DNA of 64,000 nucleotides from Pseudoluteimonas sp047602125. GTDB lineage: Bacteria > Pseudomonadota > Gammaproteobacteria > Xanthomonadales > Xanthomonadaceae. The stretch spans positions 1,860,001-1,924,000 of the forward strand of contig JASGIB010000001.1 of NCBI GenBank assembly GCA_047602125.1, read 5' to 3'. Of the stretch, positions 56,139 to 63,729 are shown in pieces; position 1 is the stretch's first letter; each line of letters starts with the position of its first letter. A model generated the notes under the pieces. That model was not told the origin of the DNA. It was given only the letters and a program-made list of their open reading frames with translations, and did no database searches. Both the position numbers and the translations under genes were made by a program.

Positions 56139-57584
56139 ATGAAACTGCACATCCTCGGCATCGCCGGTACCTTCATGGGCGGCGTCGCCGCGCTCGCGCG
56201 CGAACTCGGGCACGACGTCGAAGGCAGCGACAAGGACATCTATCCGCCGATGTCCACCCAGCTGGAAACGCTGGGCATCGCGTTGAGGCAGGGTTATTCG
56301 CCCGCGAACATTTCCGCCGGCTGCGACGAGATCGTCGTCGGCAACGCGCTCTCGCGCGGGAACGCCGCGGTCGAAGCCGTGCTCGATGCCGGCCGCAAGT
56401 ACACCTCCGGCGCGGAGTGGCTGCGCGAAAACGTGCTGCCGGGCCGCGACACGCTCGCCGTCGCCGGCACCCATGGAAAGACCACGACCACCACGATCCT
56501 CGCGTTCCTGCTGCAGGCTGCGGGCCGCGAACCCGGTTTCCTGATCGGCGGCGTGGCCGAGGATTTCGGCGTTTCGGCGAGATTGGGGGGGCGCAAGTCC
56601 GAACCCTCATCCGGCGCTTCGCGCCACCTTCTCCCGGGGGGAGAAAGGCAATCGGAGTCGGCTCTGGCGAGCCGACCGTTGTTTGTCGTGGAAGCCGACG
56701 AATACGACACCGCGTTCTTCGACAAGCGCTCGAAGTTCGTGCACTACCGCCCGCTGGTCGCGATCCTCAACAACCTCGAGTACGACCACGCCGACATCTT
56801 CCCGGACGTGGCCGCGATCCAGCGCCAGTTCCACCACCTCGTCCGTACCGTGCCCGGCCGCGGCCGGTTGATCGTCAACGGCCACGACGAGCGCCTGCGC
56901 GAAGTGCTGGCGATGGGCTGCTGGACGCCGGTGGAACGCTTCGGTTTCGATCCGTCGTTCGAATGGAGCGCGCGCAAGCTGCGCGACGACGGAAGCGCAT
57001 TCGTCGTCCTCCGTGCCGGAAACGAAGTCGGCACCGTCGAATGGTCTTTGCTCGGCGACCACAACGTGCTCAACGGCCTGGCCGCGCTTGCGGCCTGCGC
57101 GGCCGTGGGCGTCGACATCGCGGCGATCATCCCTGCGCTGGCCGGCTTTCGCAGTGTGAAGCGCCGGCTGGAAGTCATCGGCGAACGCGACGGCATCGTC
57201 GTCTACGACGATTTCGCCCACCACCCGACCGCAATCCAGACCACGCTCGCCGGCCTGCGCGCGAAAGTCGGCAGCGCGCGGATCGTGGTGGCGATGGAGC
57301 CGCGCAGCAATTCCATGCGCCTGGGCGCGCACGCCGATGCGCTGGCGCCTTCGCTGGACGGCGCCGATGTGGTGGTGTTCCTCGCTCGCCCGGAGCTGCC
57401 GTGGGATGCGAACAAGGTCGTGTCCGCGCTGAAGGGCGAAGGCCATGTCGTCGCCGATGCGGATGCGCTGATCGCCACTTTGCGCGGCATCGTCCGCGGC
57501 GGCGACCACGTGGTGTTCATGTCGAACGGAGGCTTCGATGGCGCGCCGCGGCGGTTCTTCGCGGCGCTACACTCGGCCGACTGA
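56139..57584 (+). CDS. mpl: UDP-N-acetylmuramate:L-alanyl-gamma-D-glutamyl-meso-diaminopimelate ligase, with in-frame repeat insertion
   Basis: 481 residues; most relatives are nearer 450-460. Mur-ligase features are intact: GIAGTFMGGVAALARELGH at the start, the ATP loop GTHGKTTTT near residue 110, LNNLEYDHADIF and the C-terminal DDFAHHPTAI. It recycles the murein tripeptide onto UDP-MurNAc. Between GVSARLG and PLFVVEADEYD, normally joined by two or three residues, lie about 25 extra residues (~151-177) encoded by a palindromic element (56590-56680). The flanking motifs are undamaged, so the enzyme may still work. Confidence 0.95.
   Translation: MKLHILGIAGTFMGGVAALARELGHDVEGSDKDIYPPMSTQLETLGIALRQGYSPANISAGCDEIVVGNALSRGNAAVEAVLDAGRKYTSGAEWLRENVLPGRDTLAVAGTHGKTTTTTILAFLLQAAGREPGFLIGGVAEDFGVSARLGGRKSEPSSGASRHLLPGGERQSESALASRPLFVVEADEYDTAFFDKRSKFVHYRPLVAILNNLEYDHADIFPDVAAIQRQFHHLVRTVPGRGRLIVNGHDERLREVLAMGCWTPVERFGFDPSFEWSARKLRDDGSAFVVLRAGNEVGTVEWSLLGDHNVLNGLAALAACAAVGVDIAAIIPALAGFRSVKRRLEVIGERDGIVVYDDFAHHPTAIQTTLAGLRAKVGSARIVVAMEPRSNSMRLGAHADALAPSLDGADVVVFLARPELPWDANKVVSALKGEGHVVADADALIATLRGIVRGGDHVVFMSNGGFDGAPRRFFAALHSAD
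56600..56676. repeat. palindromic repeat element translated within mpl
   Basis: Three consecutive hairpins: GGCGC-TTC-GCGCC (56613-56625), CCTTCTCCC paired with GGGAGAAAGG (56627-56648, one bulge), and a perfect GTCGGCTC-TGGC-GAGCCGAC (56657-56676). The stretch beginning CCCTCATCCGGCGC and ending in the GGGAGAA arm is a pattern I know as a dispersed intergenic palindrome in proteobacteria, including Xanthomonadaceae. Here it lies in a coding region without a stop codon or frameshift. Confidence 0.8.
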
Positions 57585-57600
57585 AACCCGGAGGCGTGCG

Positions 57601-58065
57601 ATGAAGGCGAATGCATCGAAAGCCATCATCGTGGGCGGCCTGCTCGGTGGCCTCGGCGACCTGCTGTTCGCCATCACCTGGGCGGGCATCAATGGAATGG
57701 TGCCGCAGAAGCTGCTGCAGGTCATCGCCAGCGGCTGGTTCGGCCAGGCCGCGTTCGATGGCGGCTGGAACACCGCGGCGATCGGCTTCGCCTCGCACTT
57801 CGGCATCGCGCTGGTCGTCGCCGCGCTGTTCTCGGCGCTGGCGACGCGCATGCCGGCCTTGCTGGAACGCCCGCTGGTTTCCGGCATCGCGCTCGGCATC
57901 ATCACCTTCCTCGTGATGCGCCTGGTGGTGCTGCCGCTGTCGGCGTTCCCGTTCCCGGTGAGGATGTTCACGCTGGGCGCGGGCCTCGACCTGCTCTCGC
58001 ACATGTTCCTGTTCGGAACGCCGATCGCGTTCGCGCGCCGCTATTTCGGAACGCGTTCCGCCTGA
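57601..58065 (+). CDS. predicted inner-membrane protein, unknown function
   Basis: 154 residues with about four helices (AIIVGGLLGGLGDLLFAITWAG, IGFASHFGIALVVAALFSALA, LVSGIALGIITFLVMRLVVLPL, FTLGAGLDLLSHMFLFGTPIAF). It has a general resemblance to the DUF1440/YagU-like group, which I would not insist on. It begins 16 bases after mpl, with GGAGG shortly before the ATG, and its last 25 bases overlap the end of the convergent DedA-PAP2-LssY gene. Confidence 0.75.
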   Translation: MKANASKAIIVGGLLGGLGDLLFAITWAGINGMVPQKLLQVIASGWFGQAAFDGGWNTAAIGFASHFGIALVVAALFSALATRMPALLERPLVSGIALGIITFLVMRLVVLPLSAFPFPVRMFTLGAGLDLLSHMFLFGTPIAFARRYFGTRSA

Positions 58066-60035
58066 TCCGCGGCGGCATCGATGCGCACGCGCAGCACGCG
58101 CGTGGCATCGGTTTGCGATTCGCGCACGGGGAACGCGCCGTCGAGCGCCTCGCGCAGCGCATCGTGCGCTGCATCGCCGGCGACCGGGCGCCAGAGTCCG
58201 AAGGCGTGCAGAGGCTGCGTGTACACCAGGGATTGCGTGCTGCCGAACCACAGCGGCGCGCCATCGTCGAGCCGTGCCGGCGCGCGCCACAGGCGCAGCA
58301 CCTGCAAGGTATCCGGCCGTGGACCACGGCGGCGCAGCAGCAGGGTTTCCGCGCGTGCGTCCAGCGTCGCGGGCAGCACCGGTTGTTCCGACGCCGCGCG
58401 CTCCTCGTCGAGCAGGCCGAGCACATCGACCCAGTTCGCCTGCCGTTGCGCGCGCCAGCCGTGCCTGCGCAGGTATCGTGCGAGCGTTTCCGGCGAACCG
58501 GCGACCTGCACGTCGAGCGCGCGGCGCGCCTCGGGCGCGGGCACGACCGCGGTCCCCGTCCACCACGCATCCGCGTCGATCGAGCGCGTTGCCGGCGATG
58601 TCGGTTCCAGTCGCGCGAGCAGGGGCGTCGCCGCGCGCGGCGCATGCCACAGCGCGGCGAGCGCGAACGCGCCGTAGAACGTCCACGCCAGCGGCCGCAT
58701 CCAGAACGAGCGTGCGACGTGGCGTCGATACGCGAGGCCGAGCAGCAGCAGCCACGCGATGCCGAGCAGCGCGCCGCCGGCGATGTCGCTGAGCCAGTGC
58801 ATGCCGAGGTAGAGGCGGGCGAAGCCGAGCGTGGCCACCACCACCGCAGCGAGCAGGTAGGGCCAGACGCGCCGGCGACCCGGCAGTTCGCGCGCGATCA
58901 GGATCGCGAAGAAACCGAACGCGATCGTCGCCATCGTCACCGCGATGGACGGGAAGCCGAACGCCGCGTTCGCGCCGGGCGGCGCCGGCATGTGCACCGC
59001 CGCGCCGAGCAGCGCGGTCAGCGCAAGGCCGAAGCCGAGCGCGGCGATCCAGTGCGCGGCCGCCATCCAGCGCCTTCGCCACAGCAGCCACAGCAAGGCG
59101 AGCGCGCAGGCCGGCACCAGCACTTCGCGGTCGCCGAGCGATGCCAGCGCCGCCATCAGGCGATCGGCGAGCGGGTTGCGCAGCGCGCGCATGCTCGCGT
59201 CGATCCATCGATCCAGCAACAGCGGGCCGCCGCGCGCGAGCAGTGCGGCCAGCCAGGCGAAACCGGCCCAGCCGATGGCGAGCAGCATCGCCGCGAGCAG
59301 CAGCAATGAAGCCGATTCCGGGCGGTTCGGATCGACCATCGCCGCCGCGTAACGACCCAATCGCGGGTGCACGCGCGACCAGCGCAGCAGTTGCGCGAGC
59401 AGGCGATCGGCATGGCCGGCGAACCAGCGCCACGTGTACAGCACCGCGGCCCAGGCCAGCGCGAGCGCGGCCAGCAACGCGAGCAAGGCCAGCGCGAGGC
59501 GGTCGGCGACCGCGGCCACCGCCTCGTAGGACGCGCCGAAAAGCCAGCCCGGCGCGAGGAAGCACGCCGCCCACGCGATCGCCGCGAACGCGCTCATCGG
59601 CGCGTAGCGACGCAGCGGCATGCGCAGCATGCCAGCGACCGCGGGCACGAACGGCCGCACCGCGCCGACGAAGCGCGCGATCAGGATGCCCTTGCTGCCA
59701 TGGCGGCGGAACAGGCGCTCGCCGCGGTCGAGCAGTTGCGGATAGCGCGAAAACGGCCACATCTCGCGCAGGCGCGGGCCGAAGCGACGGCCGATCCAGA
59801 AACTCAGCGCATCGCCGGCGAAGGCGCCGCAGGCCGCGGCCGCGAGCGCGTACGGCCCGGACACGTGGCCCAGGCCGACCAGCACGCCGATGGCGAACAG
59901 CAACGGCAGCGCCGGGACCACGATGCCGACGACGGCGAGCGCGTCGCAGAAGGCGATCAGGAACACCAGCCCGCCCGCCGCGAGCGGGTGCGCTTCGGTC
60001 CATGCGACGAGGGCGTCGATGTGCGTGGCCTGCAT
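58041..60035 (-). CDS. DedA-PAP2-LssY three-domain membrane protein with degenerate PAP2 site
   Basis: 664 residues from the ATG at 60033-60035. Residues ~1-200 are a DedA/VTT domain (GDALSFWIGRRFG, LIARFVGAVRPFVPAVAGML). Residues ~255-440 are a PAP2 phosphatase domain with R-x5-H-x3-D intact (ARLYLGMHWLSDIAGG), but the usual P-S-G-H reads P-S-I-A (GFPSIAVTMATIAFG), so one catalytic His is missing. The final ~190 residues match the LssY C-terminal domain (WTGTAVVPAPEARRALDVQVAGSPE). DedA proteins flip undecaprenyl phosphate or phospholipids and PAP2 enzymes dephosphorylate lipid carriers; the altered site makes phosphatase activity doubtful. Confidence 0.88.
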   Translation of the reverse strand: MQATHIDALVAWTEAHPLAAGGLVFLIAFCDALAVVGIVVPALPLLFAIGVLVGLGHVSGPYALAAAACGAFAGDALSFWIGRRFGPRLREMWPFSRYPQLLDRGERLFRRHGSKGILIARFVGAVRPFVPAVAGMLRMPLRRYAPMSAFAAIAWAACFLAPGWLFGASYEAVAAVADRLALALLALLAALALAWAAVLYTWRWFAGHADRLLAQLLRWSRVHPRLGRYAAAMVDPNRPESASLLLLAAMLLAIGWAGFAWLAALLARGGPLLLDRWIDASMRALRNPLADRLMAALASLGDREVLVPACALALLWLLWRRRWMAAAHWIAALGFGLALTALLGAAVHMPAPPGANAAFGFPSIAVTMATIAFGFFAILIARELPGRRRVWPYLLAAVVVATLGFARLYLGMHWLSDIAGGALLGIAWLLLLGLAYRRHVARSFWMRPLAWTFYGAFALAALWHAPRAATPLLARLEPTSPATRSIDADAWWTGTAVVPAPEARRALDVQVAGSPETLARYLRRHGWRAQRQANWVDVLGLLDEERAASEQPVLPATLDARAETLLLRRRGPRPDTLQVLRLWRAPARLDDGAPLWFGSTQSLVYTQPLHAFGLWRPVAGDAAHDALREALDGAFPVRESQTDATRVLRVRIDAAADQAERVPK

Positions 60036-60088
60036 CGGCCGATTATCGCAGCACGGGATTGCAGCCGCGGCTCGCCTACACTGCGCGC

Positions 60089-60754
60089 ATGCAGGGGACG
60101 GGCGACATCGAGATCGCGGCGCTGAAGGCGGACAGTTTCGGCCGCATCGCGCTGATGCAGGCCGCCGACGGCACGCGCTTCGTGCGCCGCGACCTGCGCC
60201 ACGTGCCGTGGTGGCTGCGGCTGCCGGCGTGGGCGCTGGCCCGGCGCGAGGCGCGCGCGCTGCGCCGCGTGCTCGATCTTCCATCGATGCCGCACCTGCT
60301 GCGCTGGGACGGCCGCGTGCTCGATCGCAGCTACCTCGACGGCGCGGCGATGTACCAGCGCCCGCCGCGCGGCGATGCCGCGTGGTTCCGCGATGCGCAT
60401 CGCCTGCTGCAACGCCTGCACCGCGCGGGCATCGCCCACAACGACCTGGCCAAGGAAGCGAACTGGCTGGTGCTCGCCGACGGCAGTCCTGGCCTCACCG
60501 ATTTCCAGCTCGCCATCGCCGGACCGCCGCGTGCGCGGCGGATGCGCCTGTTGTTCCGCGAAGACCTGCGCCACCTGCTCAAGCACAAGCGCACGTACTG
60601 CCCCGAAGCATTGACGCCGGTCGAACGCCGCCTGCTGAAGCGCCATTCGTGGCTGCGCGACGCGTGGTTCGCCACCGGCAAGCCGGTCTATCGTTTCGTC
60701 ACCCGGCGCATCCTCAACTGGGAAGACAACGAAGGCCAGGGACCTAAACCCTAG
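60089..60754 (+). CDS. RIO/Bud32-like protein kinase-fold protein
   Basis: 221 residues from the ATG at 60089. The kinase core is recognisable: catalytic loop HNDLAKEANWL (the H-x-D-L-x4-N pattern) near residue 125 and metal-binding TDFQLAI in place of DFG. The N-lobe is short (FGRIALMQAADGTRFVRRDLRHVPWW), as in lipopolysaccharide/RIO-type kinases. The target could be a protein or a sugar of the envelope; unknown. It is divergent from the DedA-PAP2-LssY gene (53 bases apart), and its TAG stop begins a repeat-like stretch. Confidence 0.82.
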   Translation: MQGTGDIEIAALKADSFGRIALMQAADGTRFVRRDLRHVPWWLRLPAWALARREARALRRVLDLPSMPHLLRWDGRVLDRSYLDGAAMYQRPPRGDAAWFRDAHRLLQRLHRAGIAHNDLAKEANWLVLADGSPGLTDFQLAIAGPPRARRMRLLFREDLRHLLKHKRTYCPEALTPVERRLLKRHSWLRDAWFATGKPVYRFVTRRILNWEDNEGQGPKP

Positions 60755-60839
60755 GAGCGAGTGGGGAGTAGAGAGGAACGAGTAGAATCCGGCAGAACAG
60801 CCTTCACTCGTTTCGCGTTCCCCTCGCATCGTTCCTCGC
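60752..60839. repeat. repeat-like GAG/ACTC-rich stretch between kinase and SDR genes
   Basis: The left side is an irregular run of GAGTGGGGAG/GAGAGGAACGAG units (60757-60785); the right side (60803-60838) carries the complementary style (CACTCGTTTCG, GTTCCCCTCGC, GTTCCTCGC), so the two halves form an imperfect inverted repeat. Short GAGNGAG-type runs of this sort recur between genes in this family. It also carries the leader of the SDR gene, which starts at 60840. Confidence 0.4.
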
Positions 60840-61655
60840 ATGACTTCTCTCGCCGGCAAGACCCTGTTCATCACCGGCGCCTCGCGCGGCATCGGCCTGG
60901 CCATCGCGCTGCGCGCCGCGCGCGACGGCGCCAACATCGCCATCGCGGCGAAGTCGTCGGTGGCGAATCCCAAGTTGCCCGGCACTATCCACAGTGCCGC
61001 CGAGGCGGTGAACGAAGCGGGCGGGCGCGGCCTCGCGTTGAAATGCGACATCCGCGAAGAAGACGAAGTCCGCGCCGCGGTCGCGGCGACCGTGGATGCG
61101 TTCGGCGGCATCGATATCCTCGTCAACAACGCCAGCGCGATCTGGCTGCGCGGCACGCTGGACACGCCGATGAAGCGCTTCGACCTGATGCAGCAGGTCA
61201 ACGCGCGCGGCAGCTTCCTGTGCGCTCAGGCCTGCTTGCCGCACCTGCTGCGGGCGCCGAATCCGCACATCCTCACCCTTGCGCCGCCGCCATCGCTGGA
61301 TCCGGAATGGTGGGCGCCGCACACCGGCTACACCCTGGCGAAGATGGGCATGGGCTTGGTCACGCTTGGACTCGCCGGCGAGTTCGGCCCCCGGGGCGTG
61401 GCGGTGAACGCGTTGTGGCCGCGCACCGTCATCGCCACCGATGCGATCAACATGATCCCCGGCGTCGATGCGCGCAATTGCCGCACACCGCGGATCGTGG
61501 CCGATGCCGCGCACGCGGTGCTGGTCCGCGACGCGCGCGGTTTCAGCGGCAAGTTCCTGGTCGACGAAGACGTGCTGCGCGAAGCCGGCGAAACCGATCT
61601 CGACCAATATGCGGTCGAGCCCGGACGGCCGTTGCTCCCGGACCTGTTCCTGTAG
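60840..61655 (+). CDS. short-chain dehydrogenase/reductase, HSDL2-like
   Basis: 271 residues. Cofactor motif TGASRGIGLAIA near residue 12, NNAS near residue 95, and YTLAK active-site block (HTGYTLAKMGMG). The ILTLAPPPSLDPEWW segment matches HSDL2-type enzymes (usually L-S-P-P), but the position normally holding the catalytic Ser reads Ala, with Ser three residues later. The PRTVIATDAINMIPG and LVDEDVLREAGETDLDQY regions are also typical. A peroxisomal/lipid-linked role is suggested for eukaryotic HSDL2; the bacterial substrate is unknown. It is ten bases from gloA. Confidence 0.92.
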   Translation: MTSLAGKTLFITGASRGIGLAIALRAARDGANIAIAAKSSVANPKLPGTIHSAAEAVNEAGGRGLALKCDIREEDEVRAAVAATVDAFGGIDILVNNASAIWLRGTLDTPMKRFDLMQQVNARGSFLCAQACLPHLLRAPNPHILTLAPPPSLDPEWWAPHTGYTLAKMGMGLVTLGLAGEFGPRGVAVNALWPRTVIATDAINMIPGVDARNCRTPRIVADAAHAVLVRDARGFSGKFLVDEDVLREAGETDLDQYAVEPGRPLLPDLFL

Positions 61656-61665
61656 AGGGAATTCG

Positions 61666-62097
61666 ATGGAATACCTGCACACCATGGTCCGCGTGCGCGA
61701 CCTCGATGCCTCGCTGCGCTTCTACTGCGAGGGGCTCGGCCTGCGCGAAACCCGGCGCATGGAGAATGCGCAGGGTCGCTACACGCTGGTGTTCGTCGCC
61801 GCGGACGAAACACCGGATGCCGAAATCGAACTGACGTACAACTGGCCGGACGAACACGGCAACACCGAGGACTACGGCAGCGCCCGCAATTTCGGGCACC
61901 TGGCGTTCCGCGTCGCGGATATCTACGCCACCTGCGAACGCCTGCAGGCCATGGGTTACGCGATCAACCGCCCGCCGCGCGACGGGCACATGGCCTTCGT
62001 GCGTTCGCCCGATCTCATTTCGATCGAACTGCTGCAGGATGGACACCTGCCGCCGCGCGAGCCGTGGGCGTCGATGCCGAACAGCGGGAGTTGGTGA
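61666..62097 (+). CDS. gloA: lactoylglutathione lyase (glyoxalase I)
   Basis: 143 residues. It starts MEYLHTMVRVRDLDASLRFY, the GloA opening, with the four metal ligands in place: His5, Glu in EIELTYNW (about 56), His in FGHLAFRV (about 75) and Glu in SIELLQ (about 122), the pattern of Ni/Co-activated bacterial enzymes. It isomerises the methylglyoxal-glutathione adduct to S-lactoylglutathione. The stop overlaps the ATG of the next gene by one base (TGATG). Confidence 0.94.
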   Translation: MEYLHTMVRVRDLDASLRFYCEGLGLRETRRMENAQGRYTLVFVAADETPDAEIELTYNWPDEHGNTEDYGSARNFGHLAFRVADIYATCERLQAMGYAINRPPRDGHMAFVRSPDLISIELLQDGHLPPREPWASMPNSGSW

Positions 62098-62618
62098 TGG
62101 CAGCCGGAAGCAAGGTTTCGAGCGACAAGAAGAACCTGAACCGGCTCGCAGGAGAATTCCTCGTTGCGTCGCGATTGGCGCAGCGTGGATACATGGTGAG
62201 CCTGCAGTGGGGAACGACCGTCGGTTACGACATACTTGCGTTCGACAAAGCGGGCAATGTCGCGTTCCTGGAAGTGAAATCCTCGGCGAGCTACCAGCGA
62301 CGCTGGGTGATGCAGAAGAAGTACGCGAATCCCGGTTCGGAACGGATTCCCCTCGAACAGCGCTTCATCTGTTGCGTGGATCTCGCGGGAAAGCAGGGCG
62401 AGCCCGTGGTCTATGTGTTTCCCGCGGACGTCGTCGCCAAGGGTTTGCACTATTTCTTCTCGAGCAAATTCCCCGACTCCAGCAGCTATCACTTGTCTCT
62501 GGATTTCAAGCCGCAAGGCAAGACCAGGCAGGCGGTCCCCACGGTCGGGGAATTCATCGATGCCGAACGCTACCGCGAGCGATTCGACGCCATGGGCTTG
62601 GAAGCAGTCATCGGCTGA
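62097..62618 (+). CDS. PD-(D/E)XK nuclease-fold protein, unknown role
   Basis: 173 residues. The N-terminal half matches the restriction-endonuclease-like core: conserved Glu in the first helix (RLAGEFLVASRLAQRGYMV), Asp in GYDILAFDKAGN and Glu-x-Lys in VAFLEVKSS, so all metal-binding residues of an active nuclease are present. The C-terminal half is unassigned. There is no methylase or defence gene next to it. Its base use is less GC-rich than gloA, to which it is coupled by a one-base overlap, suggesting a late addition. The 3' end overlaps the convergent PLP-enzyme gene by 11 bases. Confidence 0.7.
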   Translation: MAAGSKVSSDKKNLNRLAGEFLVASRLAQRGYMVSLQWGTTVGYDILAFDKAGNVAFLEVKSSASYQRRWVMQKKYANPGSERIPLEQRFICCVDLAGKQGEPVVYVFPADVVAKGLHYFFSSKFPDSSSYHLSLDFKPQGKTRQAVPTVGEFIDAERYRERFDAMGLEAVIG

Positions 62619-63729
62619 GCGATTGCTCCAGGTCCGCGACCAGGTCACCGGCGTCTTCCAGCCCCACCGAAATCCGCAGCAGGTTCTGCGGCGAAAACGG
62701 CTGCGGGCCTTCGACCGAAGCGCGATGCTCGATGAGCGATTCGCAACCGCCGAGCGATGTCGCGTTGGTGAACACGCGCAGCTTGCCGGCCATCGCCAGC
62801 GTTTCCTCGCGGCCGCCGCGCAGCTCCACGCTCAGCATTCCGCCGAAATCGCGCATCTGCTTCGCGGCGATGGCGTGGCCCGGGTGCGAAGCCAGGCCGG
62901 GCCAGTTGACCCGTTCGATCGCCGGATGCGCGGCGAGGAATTCGGCGACCTTGCGCGCGTTGGCGCAGTGCATCGCCATGCGCGCGCCCAGCGAGCGACA
63001 GCCGCGCAAAGTGAGCCATGCGTTGAATGGCGCCATGACCGCGCCGGTGACGTGCAGGCGGTGCGCGACCTTCCGCGCGAATTCGTCCTTCTTCGCGAAC
63101 ACCAGTGCGCCGCCGAGCACGTCGCTGTGGCCGCCGAAATACTTGGTGGTCGAATGCATCGCCACGTCCGCGCCCAGCGCCAGCGGCCGCTGCAGCAGCG
63201 GCGTGGCGAAGGTGTTGTCGGCGACCACGAGCGCGCCGGCGCCGTGGCCGATTTCCGCCAGCGCGGCGATGTCGCTGATCTTCATCCGCGGATTCGATGG
63301 CGTTTCGATCCAGAGGACGGCGACCGGGCCCGCACAGGCCGCGCGCACCGCATCGAGGTCGGACATGTCCAGTGTTTCCGCCACGATGCCGCGCCCGGGC
63401 AGGAATTCGCGGAACAGCATGCGCAGGCCGGAATAGCAGTCGCCGGGGAACAGCACGCGCGCGCCGTTCGGCAGTGATTCGAGCAAGGTCGTCATCGCCG
63501 CCATGCCGGAAGCGAAGGTCAATGCTTCCTCGCCGCCTTCCAGCGCGGCTAGCGCTGCGCGCAGGCGGTCGTTGGTCGGGTTGCCTTCGCGCTGGTATTC
63601 GTAGCCGGCGATGCGTTCGCCATCGGGTGCGTGCCGGAACGTGGTGGCCAGATGGATCGGCGGCGCGACCGCGCCAGTGGCCGGATCGGTTTCGTTGCCG
63701 ACGTGCACCGCAATCGTTTCAGGACGCAT
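62608..63729 (-). CDS. cystathionine gamma-synthase/lyase-family PLP enzyme
   Basis: 373 residues from the ATG at 63727-63729 (MRPETIAVHVGNETDPATGAVAPPIHLATTF). Cys/Met-metabolism PLP family: YEYQREGNPTNDRL, FASGMAAM, ADNTFATPLLQRPLALGADVAMHSTTKYFGGHSDVLGGAL with the PLP-binding Lys in the STTK motif, and SLGGCESLIEHRAS. It could make or break cystathionine or act on homocysteine; members cannot be separated reliably by eye, so I give no symbol. The start overlaps the HAD hydrolase stop by 11 bases, implying an operon. Confidence 0.93.
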   Translation of the reverse strand: MRPETIAVHVGNETDPATGAVAPPIHLATTFRHAPDGERIAGYEYQREGNPTNDRLRAALAALEGGEEALTFASGMAAMTTLLESLPNGARVLFPGDCYSGLRMLFREFLPGRGIVAETLDMSDLDAVRAACAGPVAVLWIETPSNPRMKISDIAALAEIGHGAGALVVADNTFATPLLQRPLALGADVAMHSTTKYFGGHSDVLGGALVFAKKDEFARKVAHRLHVTGAVMAPFNAWLTLRGCRSLGARMAMHCANARKVAEFLAAHPAIERVNWPGLASHPGHAIAAKQMRDFGGMLSVELRGGREETLAMAGKLRVFTNATSLGGCESLIEHRASVEGPQPFSPQNLLRISVGLEDAGDLVADLEQSLSR

